NCBI RefSeq assembly: GCF_000621845.1
Contig: NZ_JHXF01000023.1
Coordinates: forward strand, 1 to 57,220
Length of the DNA stretch: 57,220 bases
Direction of reading: 5' to 3'
Source: Ruminococcus flavefaciens MA2007
GTDB lineage: Bacteria; Bacillota; Clostridia; Oscillospirales; Ruminococcaceae
Shown: positions 17,281 through 26,603 of the stretch, one piece after another
How the letters are laid out: the number at the start of each line of letters is the position of its first letter
Position numbering within the stretch: the first letter of the stretch is position 1
The notes under the pieces: generated by a model
Databases searched by the model: none
What the model was told of the DNA's origin: nothing
What the model saw: the letters and a program-made list of their open reading frames with translations, nothing else
Program-made: the position numbers and the translations under genes

Positions 17281-17303
17281 AGGCAGCTCCTTTCTGTAGT
17301 GTG

Positions 17304-17324
17304 TGTACTATATCGAATAGTACA
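17304..17324. promoter_or_regulatory. Palindromic operator of the GntR-ABC operon
   Basis: TGTACTAT-ATCGA-ATAGTACA is a perfect 8+8 palindrome with a 5-nt centre. It overlaps a possible -10 (TATAGT on the minus strand). Its place and form fit autoregulation by the adjacent YtrA-type repressor. Confidence 0.65.
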
Positions 17325-17390
17325 GTTATTACACTTGAATAATAACACATATTATCCCGTTTGTCAAGGGCTTTTTTGAAATTTATAAAA

Positions 17391-17419
17391 AACTCCCACT
17401 GTATTATCCAGTGGGAGTT
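17391..17419 (-). terminator. Terminator of the 846-residue dockerin gene
   Basis: An 11-bp stem, AACTCCCACTG (17391-17401) with CAGTGGGAGTT (17409-17419). On the minus strand it is followed by TTTTT. Confidence 0.88.
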
Positions 17420-17431
17420 GAAATATAATTA

Positions 17432-19972
17432 TCACTTTTCTGCCTGTGGAAATGCCTTGATCTTGCCGACAACGAAGGATTGCAGAAGCAGAACGTCCGC
17501 AATATCAAATGCACCGCTCTGATTTACGTCCATTATTTCAAAATCAGAAGTGTTTTCAAGTGTAAGCTGACTTATAAGAAGCTTTCTCGCTGTAACAACG
17601 TCCAGCGAATTTACGCTTGAATCCTTATTAAAATCGCCGATGATAACATCAGGAACTTCAATTTTCTCAAAGTCTATGTCGTTTTTAAGTGCCTTTACAG
17701 AACCGTTCACAAAAAGTGATTCTGCGATAAGATTGACTCTGAGGATCGAAAGTCTGCCTGAGAAGCCAGCATTTATACCGCTGATATGTTCGCTCAGGTC
17801 AACGCTGCCCTCAAGAATATCTCCGTCATCCTGATCTTTTCTTATGCTGACATATTCCTCGAAGTAGTTTATACCAAAGCAGCCATGGTATTCGTGCTTA
17901 TAGCTGTAAAGGTCATATTCATGACCGCCTGCTGAATATGTAGTTACATACTCATACAGTTCACGTTTATGTCCGTCTGCCGTTTCTGTCGTTATATACT
18001 CACCCGAGCCATATCCGCTTGTTGAATTTGACGGTGAAAAATCAAACCCGTTATTGTCAAACTCACTCTTGCTGTAATTATAGTCTATGGGGAAATTCTT
18101 GCATTTTTCGATAATACGAATACCCACGTTCTTCCAGACTGTTGTGGCACTGATGGAATATCCTATCTCGTACTTATCCTCAAAGGTATTTTCAACCTTG
18201 TACTTAGCCTTTACGTTATTACAGGAATCAAGAACGAACTTCTCTCTGTCAGGAATACGCTTGCCTGCTGAGAATTCCGAATAATATGTATCCTTTGATT
18301 CGGCTTTGAAAAGTCCGTTTTCATAACCGCGCATATAACCCTGAGTAATGGCATTGAAATAGTACGGTGCTATACATACGTCACGATGCTTTTTTACATC
18401 TGTGTAGATACTGCCCTTTTCTGTCGGCTCAGCCTCTGTAAGGCTTGTTTCGAGAATATCTACGTTATAATCTCCTGAGAATGAATTGCAGACAACGCTT
18501 ACACGGGCAAGATTTCCTGCCTCTAAGCCATAGGGCTTTGCTGCATCGATAAGTGCGCATATCGGATATGAAAATTCCTTTGTTTCGCTTTCTTCCTTAT
18601 CGGTTACATCGTCAACATGGACAATATAGTACGACTTAAATCCTTCTTCCAAAAGCGGCTGTATATCATAGTCGGGATGACTATGACGATAGACCTCGTA
18701 TTCTTCGCCGTCAAGCTCGATATTACCCTGATATTCAAACATCTCAAGTTCTGACGCGCATGATTTCTCCTGAAATTCCACACGCACATAGGGATCAAGC
18801 ATATATACTGAAGCGGCAGGGGAAATGCTTTTTGATGACTTATACTTACAGCTTAAATTGTAATTCTTATCAAGAACAGATGCCTTACCGTCAAATTCCT
18901 TTCCTACAGAAGCGCATGAGGTTATCCACTCTGAGACCTCTGCATGGAACTTTCCGTCTCCCAGCGGAGTCATCTTTGAATTATTTTCGTGAGAAGGATT
19001 TACATATCTTCCGTCTTCAAGCTGGTCAATAGGCCAGCAGGCATTAAAGTTCTGGAATGAATATCTCCAGCCGTCGATATTTTTGACGAAGCTGTGGTCG
19101 TAGGTTATCGGCTCGTGGTTCTCGTCCAAGGTCAGTTCTTCCTCGGGCAGCGTAAGATATGAACCTGTCAGGCATGAATTAGTAAAGGAATAGCCTCTAC
19201 CTTTCTTGCCCTCGTTAAGTATACCGTACTTGTCGAGCCTCGTTCCTGCGCCTGTCAGCTCGTGGAGCTTTGCAAGGTGATCTGAGATATTTGATATCAG
19301 GTCTCCATAGAACTGCTCCTCTGTACCTTCCTTTACGATACCTGTTACATTTACTGCATAATAGCGAACAGGAGCTTCTGCGTCCTCTTTTGCTTCCTTG
19401 TAAAGTTCATAGACCATATCATCAGATACATATGAGCCTATCTTCTCGCAAGCAGAAAAATCTGTTGACTCAGTGCGCTTTTCAACGATAAAAAGCTCAT
19501 CCTTGCCGCTGTTGAGCTCAAGAAGAGGTCCGAATTTCAGCTCGCCCTCTTTCTTTATATTGCAGTTAAGGTACATATCCATTTTCAGGTCAAGCTTATC
19601 GGCATATTCGGGCAGTGGGAAATCCTTGGACTGATACATGGTGAAATTATCGCAGTCATGCCAGTTTGCGCTATAGCAGAAGTACGTTACGTAAGCCTGA
19701 TATGAGAACATGGCGTAGCCGCCGTCATACTGAAGCTTGTTGTGGTTCTTGTCGGCGTCATATTCAGTGTTTTCAACAAATCTGTTGCTGCCGAGTCCTG
19801 TCCAGTCGATATCGAATTCGTCAAGGACTTCCTGCGGAAAATCAGGTATGTAAATTATGTCCTCTCCTTCTTCTTCGGCATAGACCGCACTGAGCGCATT
19901 GACCGTCGGGATATATGCGCAGGATAATGTCATGGCTGCTGAAAGTGCTGATACTATTCTCTTTAGGTTCAT
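17432..19972 (-). CDS. Large secreted dockerin protein of unknown function
   Basis: 846 residues. Signal peptide about 1-32 (hydrophobic core IVSALSAAMTLSCAYIPTV). The body (about 35-765) is rich in aromatic and acidic residues and has no motif I recognise from glycosidases, esterases, peptidases or LRR proteins. Paired passages with similar wording (LYEYVTTYSAGGHEYDLYSY) hint at beta-sandwich repeats. A C-terminal type I dockerin occupies about 776-840 (GDFNKDSSVNSLDVVTARKL, then MDVNQSGAFDIADVLLLQSF). Strong ribosome site AGGAGG before the ATG. It is monocistronic, with its own promoter and terminator. A binding or new catalytic cellulosome component is possible. Confidence 0.7.
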   Translation of the reverse strand: MNLKRIVSALSAAMTLSCAYIPTVNALSAVYAEEEGEDIIYIPDFPQEVLDEFDIDWTGLGSNRFVENTEYDADKNHNKLQYDGGYAMFSYQAYVTYFCYSANWHDCDNFTMYQSKDFPLPEYADKLDLKMDMYLNCNIKKEGELKFGPLLELNSGKDELFIVEKRTESTDFSACEKIGSYVSDDMVYELYKEAKEDAEAPVRYYAVNVTGIVKEGTEEQFYGDLISNISDHLAKLHELTGAGTRLDKYGILNEGKKGRGYSFTNSCLTGSYLTLPEEELTLDENHEPITYDHSFVKNIDGWRYSFQNFNACWPIDQLEDGRYVNPSHENNSKMTPLGDGKFHAEVSEWITSCASVGKEFDGKASVLDKNYNLSCKYKSSKSISPAASVYMLDPYVRVEFQEKSCASELEMFEYQGNIELDGEEYEVYRHSHPDYDIQPLLEEGFKSYYIVHVDDVTDKEESETKEFSYPICALIDAAKPYGLEAGNLARVSVVCNSFSGDYNVDILETSLTEAEPTEKGSIYTDVKKHRDVCIAPYYFNAITQGYMRGYENGLFKAESKDTYYSEFSAGKRIPDREKFVLDSCNNVKAKYKVENTFEDKYEIGYSISATTVWKNVGIRIIEKCKNFPIDYNYSKSEFDNNGFDFSPSNSTSGYGSGEYITTETADGHKRELYEYVTTYSAGGHEYDLYSYKHEYHGCFGINYFEEYVSIRKDQDDGDILEGSVDLSEHISGINAGFSGRLSILRVNLIAESLFVNGSVKALKNDIDFEKIEVPDVIIGDFNKDSSVNSLDVVTARKLLISQLTLENTSDFEIMDVNQSGAFDIADVLLLQSFVVGKIKAFPQAEK

Positions 19973-20045
19973 TCTTATTCCTCCTTATATCATTTTTTTG
20001 TTATTTCAGTATTAATTTACGGCTTTGTTTCGTTATGTTTACTAC

Positions 20046-20074
20046 ATTATAACATCGTCGTATACAGATTTCAA
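20046..20074 (-). promoter_or_regulatory. Promoter of the 846-residue dockerin gene
   Basis: On the minus strand -35 TTGAAA (20069-20074), a 17-bp spacer and -10 TATAAT (20046-20051). Confidence 0.75.
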
Positions 20075-20109
20075 CCCATTTATTGCTTTTTTATGCATTA
20101 TCTGTCATT

Positions 20110-21384
20110 TTACGCCAGCGGTATCATAAGTGTTACGGTCATTCCCTTTTCTATGCAGGAACATATCAGCTCGCCGTTCATCTTGTTCATAAGCTCATTA
20201 GAGATATAAAGTCCAAGTCCGTTTCCGTCCTTGCCTGAGGAATTGCTCTTTCCCCTGTAGAACTTGCCTGTGATAAGACCTATCTCCTCTTCGGGGACTC
20301 CGTTTCCGTAATCTCTCAGGGACATGGCAAGACATCTGTCCTTGATAGTATAGCTTATATCTATGGGTGTATCCGCGTACTTGTAGGAGTTGCTTATGAT
20401 ATTGCCGATGACCTGTGAAAGACGTATCCTGTCGGTATTGAGGATACACTCGGGGATATCACCCTCCCTTGCAAGAGAACGGATATCGTGCTCCGCAACA
20501 AGCTCATGGAGTATGGACGATACCTCGTCACGGCACTCCACGTTCATCTCCCCAAGCTCGTCAAGAGCCGATGACAGAAGGTCGCTTACAAGGACGTTTA
20601 TCTGCTCTGCTTTCTGGTGGATATTGCTTATCTTATCTGTAACATAGCTGTCCATGACCTTGACGATGAGAAGCTCGCATATGAGCTTTATGCCTGTGAT
20701 AGGCGTTTTAAGGTCGTGGCTAAGAGAAGCTACCATTTCCTTTTCCTTTATTTTAAGAGCGTCCTCTCTTGCTCGCGCCTCTTTCAGCTCCTCGCGCATT
20801 ATATCAAAACTCTCGGTAAAGGAACCGAACATATTGGTCTTTTCCAGAAAAACAGGAGCGTCAAGCTCTCCCTGTGCAACTTTTTCCGCAAATATCTCCA
20901 TTTTTCTGAAAGGTCTTATGATAGTCCTGTGGACGTAGACGCCGTAAAGCACAACCGAAAGAAGCAGTACCGAAATAAACGCCGCTGCTGCATAGATGAG
21001 CTTTTTTCTTACTATATTATACCCGTTCTTATCGGGATCGGGTATGACTGCCGTTCCAAGGAAACGTCCGCCCTCATTTATCGCAAGGCAGATATAGCCC
21101 TTGTATGTTGACTGCTCGACCGAGGTCACATCTTCAATTTCCTTGCCGCCTGTGGAATATATCATAAATCCGCTGCTGTCAAAGACCTTGAGCTGTGTTC
21201 CTAAATCTTCGTTTTCAAGAGAATCTATATGGTCGATGTTCTCCTTAACGGTCTGAATGATGTCATTTATAAAAAGCGGATCTGTTTCATGGCTTCGGTA
21301 GGAAATGGTCATCCTTGCAAAAACTGCCAGACCTGCGAGCATTACTGCCGCCAGAAGCAGCAATATCTTGCTGTAATTCTTCAT
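20110..21384 (-). CDS. Sensor histidine kinase
   Basis: 424 residues. One membrane span at about 5-27, an extracytoplasmic sensor of about 100 residues, a second span at about 130-152, a HAMP-like segment (about 153-205), then HisKA with the H-box ASLSHDLKTPITGIK and a HATPase_c domain (N-box IGNIISNSYKYA, G-boxes DYGNGVPEEEIG and GNGLGLYIS). It should autophosphorylate the H-box His and pass phosphate to the response regulator encoded 7 nt upstream. The full-size sensor loop differs from BceS-type kinases, which have almost none. It is the last gene of the ABC-hydrolase operon. Confidence 0.93.
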   Translation of the reverse strand: MKNYSKILLLLAAVMLAGLAVFARMTISYRSHETDPLFINDIIQTVKENIDHIDSLENEDLGTQLKVFDSSGFMIYSTGGKEIEDVTSVEQSTYKGYICLAINEGGRFLGTAVIPDPDKNGYNIVRKKLIYAAAAFISVLLLSVVLYGVYVHRTIIRPFRKMEIFAEKVAQGELDAPVFLEKTNMFGSFTESFDIMREELKEARAREDALKIKEKEMVASLSHDLKTPITGIKLICELLIVKVMDSYVTDKISNIHQKAEQINVLVSDLLSSALDELGEMNVECRDEVSSILHELVAEHDIRSLAREGDIPECILNTDRIRLSQVIGNIISNSYKYADTPIDISYTIKDRCLAMSLRDYGNGVPEEEIGLITGKFYRGKSNSSGKDGNGLGLYISNELMNKMNGELICSCIEKGMTVTLMIPLA

Positions 21385-21391
21385 TCTGCCC

Positions 21392-22129
21392 CTATTCCTC
21401 CGTTTTCTCGATGATATAGCCTACTCCCCATACGGTCTTGATTATATCGGGAGCATTCGAATCCTTTTCTATCTTTTCGCGGAGATGACGTATATGCACA
21501 GGTATGGTTCCCTCGCCTATGTACTCGTCCTCCCAGACATTTCTGAGAAACTCGTCCTTTGTGACAACTCTGCCGCGGTTATTGAGGAGATACAGAAGCA
21601 TTTTATACTCCATTTGCTTCATTGTGACTTCTTTCCCGTTTTTATAGAGCTTACGTGTACCCGTATCAAGCAGGATATCCTTTGTTATCCTGCGTTCTGA
21701 CGTCTCAGCTTCAATGCTTACAGAAACAGCTTTGGCGGAGACAGCATTTGCTGCCTCCGCTGCTTTTTCATATCGGTTTAGTATCGCCTTTACCTTTGCA
21801 AGAAGTATATTCAGTGTATAGGGCTTTTTTATGTAGTCGTCACCGCCTATGTTCAGCGCTGTCAGGATATCGTCGTCGCTTGTCCTTGCGCTTATGAACA
21901 GTATTGGCATATCGTATGCCGTTCTTATCTGCTTGCAAAGCTCAAAGCCCGAGCGCTCCCCTAAGTTTATATCCAGCAGGATAAGAGACACCTCGTTTTC
22001 GTCAAGGAACTTCAAGGTCTCGTCGTATCCCGTAACATAAGCAGTCTTAATATCAAAGATATTGAAGTATTCTGCTGTAGTTTCTGCAATAGTTATATCA
22101 TCATCTACCATAAGGCACTGATACTTCAT
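21392..22129 (-). CDS. OmpR/PhoB-family response regulator
   Basis: About 245 residues. The receiver domain (1-120) has the acidic pair in MVDDD, the phospho-acceptor Asp in LILLDINLGERSG and the conserved Lys in IKKPYT. A linker and an OmpR-type winged helix follow (about 150-245, ending VHIRHLREKIEKD...IIKTVWGVGYIIE). The start is the ATG at 22129, with GGGAGG 9 nt upstream. Likely targets are the 11-bp-spaced AAGAA direct repeats in front of its own operon (27503-27529), since this family binds direct repeats with about that spacing. Confidence 0.93.
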   Translation of the reverse strand: MKYQCLMVDDDITIAETTAEYFNIFDIKTAYVTGYDETLKFLDENEVSLILLDINLGERSGFELCKQIRTAYDMPILFISARTSDDDILTALNIGGDDYIKKPYTLNILLAKVKAILNRYEKAAEAANAVSAKAVSVSIEAETSERRITKDILLDTGTRKLYKNGKEVTMKQMEYKMLLYLLNNRGRVVTKDEFLRNVWEDEYIGEGTIPVHIRHLREKIEKDSNAPDIIKTVWGVGYIIEKTEE

Positions 22130-22144
22130 CTGCAAGTCCTCCCT

Positions 22145-24070
22145 TTACTGAGTGATACCTATCTTTCTGCCGTCCTCACCGATAAATACTATCTTGCCCT
22201 CAGAGGGGAGCGGAACTGTATTTCCGTAGTTCTTCATATAGCTTGAATAAGTCACGCGGTCATATTTGTCGTATACGTATACTGCGGAATTCTCAGGCAT
22301 ATCAAGGATAATAGTTTTGCTGTCGCCTTTTCCGAGCTTATACCAGACTGCTTTTTTAGTGCTGAGCTTTATCTCCGTTACGTCGCTTTTAAGCTCAGGG
22401 ACAGCGTCCTCGGAGATAAACTCCAGAGCGCAGTTTGTTATATCTAATATCTCATTACCGTTTTCCGTTCTGACCTCAATATCCTCTAAATCACGTCCGC
22501 CTGGCATTACAAGAGCAGCCTGTGCACGGTCAGCGTCAACTATCTTTCTGCCGCCTACATAGCCCCTTATCTCGGGATATGTATTCACCTTCACAAACGG
22601 CATTTCTGCGTAATACACATTGGAGTACTTTCCGCTGGAAAGATAGTATTTTTTTCCGCTTCTTGCGTCCCATGCCGCCTGTACATCATCGCTGACGGGA
22701 TTTTTATCAGCTCTCATCATTTCATATCCCGACATAGAGAAATTTCCCATGCCGCCCAAGTCCATGCAATTATCGGAACAGATATAGTCTCTGCCGTTTC
22801 TTTCGCGGAAAATAAGAATGCTCTGATTTTTAGCCTGGATCTCCTTGCCTGAGCCTATCTTGCCGTCCATAAGCACAAAGCTGTCCTCAGTTGTGTACTT
22901 ATACTGCTTGATATCAGTCTTGTCATCAGTGAATGTCTTTATCTCCATGTACTTCTTATCGGGGAAGCTGACATAATTCAGTCCAGCTGCCGAGATATAG
23001 ATATCCTCATAAGCCAGATACTTATCGGGAACTGTATCAAGAGTCTCTTTCTTTTCGGGAGCTTTGTGCTCAACATTTATGCCCTTGTCCGCAAGTGCGA
23101 TATCCATAAGAGCCTCAGCCATAAGAGAATTGTAAAGGCTGCTGCCGCCCGATGAAAGAACTGATACACTTATCTTTTCATCGGGAGCAACAAGAAGCTG
23201 TGCGTGCTGATGACTTACGTCGCCGCCCTTGCTAACTACCTTGACACCTGCAGCCTTGTAGTCATCGTAATCTACCTGATCCCAGCCAAGTCCGAAGCCG
23301 TCCTCATACTTGTCGGCTGTCTTGTTTTCTGACATTTCTTTCTTTGACTTATCAGTCAGCAGCCTGTTGTCCCCCTTGAAAAAGCTGCTGCCGAATGTGC
23401 AGAGCTCTTCTGCTGTGGACATGATACCGCCTGAGCCGAGGTCCATACAATAATCAGGCGTAACCTCAACATTGCCGTTGATGAAGGTCTTGACCATTTC
23501 GTCAGTCCTGAATGCGTTCCAGGGAGTGCCTGTCTGCTGCATTCCGAGAGGAACGCAGATATTCTTCTCGATATAATCGGTAAAGCTCTCGCCGCTCACA
23601 TGCTCGACTATAAGTTCAAGAAGCTCAAAGCCGTCGTTGCAGTACGCACCGTAATCTCCCGGGAATGTCTTGAGTCTCTGGGTGCTCAGCTCTCTCAGCA
23701 TAGTATCATGAGGAGCTGCGTCCCTGTCGTTGTACAGCATGAAATCCCCTGCTGTAGTGCCCATAAGTCCCGATGTGTGATTCATGAGCATACGAACGGT
23801 TATATCCTTGTATCTTTCGTCTGCCATGCGGAAATCGGGCAGATAATCCGTCACGGGAGCGTCAAGCTCCACCTTTCCCTGCTCCACAAGCTGCATAACA
23901 GCTGTAGTGGCGAACATCTTGCTGACCGAGCCTATGCAGGAAAAAGTATCACTGCTGCTGTAGGGCTTGTTTGCCGCTGTATTATCCGAACTCTCCGCTG
24001 CTGCAAATGTCATTGCAGGGGCAGCGATAAGCGCTGCCGCCAGCAGAGATGCTATTCTTGTTTTTTTCAT
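22145..24070 (-). CDS. Secreted beta-lactamase-like serine hydrolase with large C-terminal domain
   Basis: About 641 residues from the ATG at 24070 (GAGGGG upstream). Signal peptide about 1-25. The penicillin-binding-protein / class C beta-lactamase fold is shown by SVSK (Ser48, SxxK), YCN (YxN motif) and a later SKGGDVSHQH segment in the KTG/HxG position. Such proteins are often peptidases or esterases acting on cell-wall material. Two oddities stand out: SxxK lies only about 23 residues after signal cleavage, so the usual N-terminal strands seem missing, and about 300 residues of unrecognised sequence follow the catalytic part. It sits between the ABC permease (11-nt gap) and the response regulator (15-nt gap). 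Confidence 0.82.
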   Translation of the reverse strand: MKKTRIASLLAAALIAAPAMTFAAAESSDNTAANKPYSSSDTFSCIGSVSKMFATTAVMQLVEQGKVELDAPVTDYLPDFRMADERYKDITVRMLMNHTSGLMGTTAGDFMLYNDRDAAPHDTMLRELSTQRLKTFPGDYGAYCNDGFELLELIVEHVSGESFTDYIEKNICVPLGMQQTGTPWNAFRTDEMVKTFINGNVEVTPDYCMDLGSGGIMSTAEELCTFGSSFFKGDNRLLTDKSKKEMSENKTADKYEDGFGLGWDQVDYDDYKAAGVKVVSKGGDVSHQHAQLLVAPDEKISVSVLSSGGSSLYNSLMAEALMDIALADKGINVEHKAPEKKETLDTVPDKYLAYEDIYISAAGLNYVSFPDKKYMEIKTFTDDKTDIKQYKYTTEDSFVLMDGKIGSGKEIQAKNQSILIFRERNGRDYICSDNCMDLGGMGNFSMSGYEMMRADKNPVSDDVQAAWDARSGKKYYLSSGKYSNVYYAEMPFVKVNTYPEIRGYVGGRKIVDADRAQAALVMPGGRDLEDIEVRTENGNEILDITNCALEFISEDAVPELKSDVTEIKLSTKKAVWYKLGKGDSKTIILDMPENSAVYVYDKYDRVTYSSYMKNYGNTVPLPSEGKIVFIGEDGRKIGITQ

Positions 24071-24081
24071 AATTGATCCCC

Positions 24082-26598
24082 TCATTCTGTCATAAGCTCG
24101 CAGACTGATATCTTCTTTATCTTTCTTGCTCCGATATATGCACAGCCGAAGCAGAACATAAGAAGTATCACGTCAAGTATTATAACCACAGGCATATTTA
24201 CGCTTACCTTGCCGATATAGCTTGTAAGAAGTTTAAGCAGTGAAACTCCCACAGCAGTACCTGCTGCAACCGAGAACAGAGCCGCAGGCATTATCCTGAA
24301 TGCGAGCTGCAGCATAAGCTCCCGTGAGGTATAGCCTATGCCTTTCATTATGCCGAATTCCTTGCGCTGTTTTCTGATAGTGGATTCCATGAGTATAAAC
24401 AGGATTATCATTACAACAAAAACTGATATTATCATAAAAAGCGTCGTCAGGACAGCAATTCCAATAGATATAGCCCCCAGCTGTGTTTCCATTATGCTTC
24501 TTACATTCATTATGGACTTGATAATAAATCCGTCACTGTTGCCCTTAATGACAGTGTCACCTGACTGTATAGCGTATTCAACGTGTGTAACGCCATAGTT
24601 TGCCATTATCTCGGCAATTTTTCTTTCAGCCTCGTTTCTTATCCTTTCCTCATAGGATTCGCTGTCGCTTCTGTCCTGAGCAACATCTGCAACGCTTCTG
24701 CCGTACTTCTCGGTAAGAGAATATCTTATCTCATCAGCATCAACGCCCTCATTTAGATATATCTCAATAGTATCGGGCTTGTAGGTCGGAACTATGCGCT
24801 TCATACCGTCCATGGTGATATACAGGTTCATACCGCCGTTGGTTGCAGACGTAACAAGTCCTGTGATAACGTATTTTCTTCTGACATTGACATTGTCAAG
24901 AGTAATACTGTCTCCTGTTTTGAGCTTGCAAAGCTTAGCGTACATATTTGTTATCATGACCTCGTTGTCATGCTCGGGGAAACGTCCCTCAGAGGGGAAT
25001 ATATTCTCGGCTTCGCTGAAATCATCAAGCGCAACGGGTATCATCAGGTCGTTGTTATAATCAGGTGCTGTGAGATATGTAGTAAAACCTGATGTGGGAA
25101 CAGCCTTTCTTATCTCAGGTATTTCCACAAGCTCTTCAGCAAACGCATATGCATCGCTTGTATTCATAAGCTCAACACGGAGGTCACTGAGCTCTACACC
25201 TGCGCTGACCGCTATAGCGTTCATATCCCCTGAGAAGAAATTGAACATTACAAAGCAAACAACGATAGTTATCGTGGAAATAGTGACACAAAGAGTAAGT
25301 CCGAGATTCTGCTTGAAGTTTTTAAGGAATCCCTTCATTGCAAGACGGAGATGAACGCTCTTTTTTGTCTTTCTGAGCGGGAAATGCTCCTTGCCGAAGC
25401 GGTGGTCGCCCTGTCCCTTGCGAAATGCACGTACAGGGGGATAATTTCTGACCTTGAAAGCTCTTATAAAGGAAATAAAAGCTACAAATGCCAGTATTAC
25501 AGCCACTGTAACAGCGATAGGCATTGATGATACAGAACTGCCGCTGGGATGTCCCGATACTATCTCACCAACGCTGATAAGTGCAGGTGTTACCAGTAAA
25601 GACAGTCCTGTGCCGAGGATAATGCCTGCAAGCGAGATAAGGATATACTCAAGGACGTAGGAAAGAGTAATATCAGTTGATTTATAGCCTAAAGCTTCAA
25701 GTACTCCGATAGAAACTATCTGCTCGCTGATATCTCCTGCAATTCTGAATCTTATCATAACAGCAACGCAAACAATTATAACAGCAGACATTACGATAAG
25801 GAATTTCAGGAGAAGCTCCGCAGTGTAAGTAACTCCCATCTTCAATCCCTCATAGGTTATTCCAAGAGCAGAGCCCGAAATATCTTTTCCCGAATAATCC
25901 GAGAATTCTTTAAGCATATCATTGAAAAGCTCTGTTCCGCCCTTGCCTTTGAAGTCATTGAAACCAAGTACCACATATTTATCAAGGATAGCTTCAAGAA
26001 CATGATAATCGCTCTCTGAAACTATCATTTTAAGTATGCTGTTCGGAGTATCAAAGAGAGCAGTATCATAGAAACCTGCTACAGTAAAAGTGAACTTCCT
26101 TGTACCGTATATCATTTCAAATTTGTCGCCCTCTTTATAGTTCATACTGTCACGTACCGAATAGGGCATATAGATCGGGTGCTCCATAGCGGCTATCTCG
26201 CTGTCGCTGAGCTTAGTCTCCATTGGAGAATGCTGTATCTTTGCTTCGTTTTCCTGTGTGATAAAGCACATATACATGGACTGTTCCTTGCCCAGCGCAT
26301 TGAGATAATTGGTGCTCATGCTGTAGAGAGCCTCTGAACGGGCGCAGTCCTCTACTCTGTCGTCCTCCTTCAGGATATCAATAAATTTATCATCAAAATC
26401 CTTTTCGGTTATAAGCACGTAGTTCTCATAGCTTCCCGTGTTCTTCATCATATTAGGGAATATGTTTTTTAAGCCGATAATGCCTCCAAACGCCGAAGCA
26501 CAGAGCATCATGCAAAGCATTACCAGTATCATAAGAGCTATTGATTCAAGCTTGTGCTTTTTTATATTTGCCCATGATAGTCTGACGATCTTGTTCAT
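24082..26598 (-). CDS. FtsX/MacB-type ABC transporter permease
   Basis: About 838 residues. One span near the N-terminus (about 20-42), a large extracytoplasmic domain (about 45-255), three spans (about 260-385), one at about 430-450, a second extracytoplasmic domain (about 455-690) and three C-terminal spans (about 700-830): the duplicated FtsX layout of export or mechanotransmission permeases. It overlaps or abuts the ATPase gene; a GTG at 26607 overlapping the ATPase stop is an alternative start. Such pairs export peptides or lipoproteins, or confer resistance to peptide antibiotics. Confidence 0.88.
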   Translation of the reverse strand: MNKIVRLSWANIKKHKLESIALMILVMLCMMLCASAFGGIIGLKNIFPNMMKNTGSYENYVLITEKDFDDKFIDILKEDDRVEDCARSEALYSMSTNYLNALGKEQSMYMCFITQENEAKIQHSPMETKLSDSEIAAMEHPIYMPYSVRDSMNYKEGDKFEMIYGTRKFTFTVAGFYDTALFDTPNSILKMIVSESDYHVLEAILDKYVVLGFNDFKGKGGTELFNDMLKEFSDYSGKDISGSALGITYEGLKMGVTYTAELLLKFLIVMSAVIIVCVAVMIRFRIAGDISEQIVSIGVLEALGYKSTDITLSYVLEYILISLAGIILGTGLSLLVTPALISVGEIVSGHPSGSSVSSMPIAVTVAVILAFVAFISFIRAFKVRNYPPVRAFRKGQGDHRFGKEHFPLRKTKKSVHLRLAMKGFLKNFKQNLGLTLCVTISTITIVVCFVMFNFFSGDMNAIAVSAGVELSDLRVELMNTSDAYAFAEELVEIPEIRKAVPTSGFTTYLTAPDYNNDLMIPVALDDFSEAENIFPSEGRFPEHDNEVMITNMYAKLCKLKTGDSITLDNVNVRRKYVITGLVTSATNGGMNLYITMDGMKRIVPTYKPDTIEIYLNEGVDADEIRYSLTEKYGRSVADVAQDRSDSESYEERIRNEAERKIAEIMANYGVTHVEYAIQSGDTVIKGNSDGFIIKSIMNVRSIMETQLGAISIGIAVLTTLFMIISVFVVMIILFILMESTIRKQRKEFGIMKGIGYTSRELMLQLAFRIMPAALFSVAAGTAVGVSLLKLLTSYIGKVSVNMPVVIILDVILLMFCFGCAYIGARKIKKISVCELMTE

Positions 26599-26603
26599 AA
26601 CGA

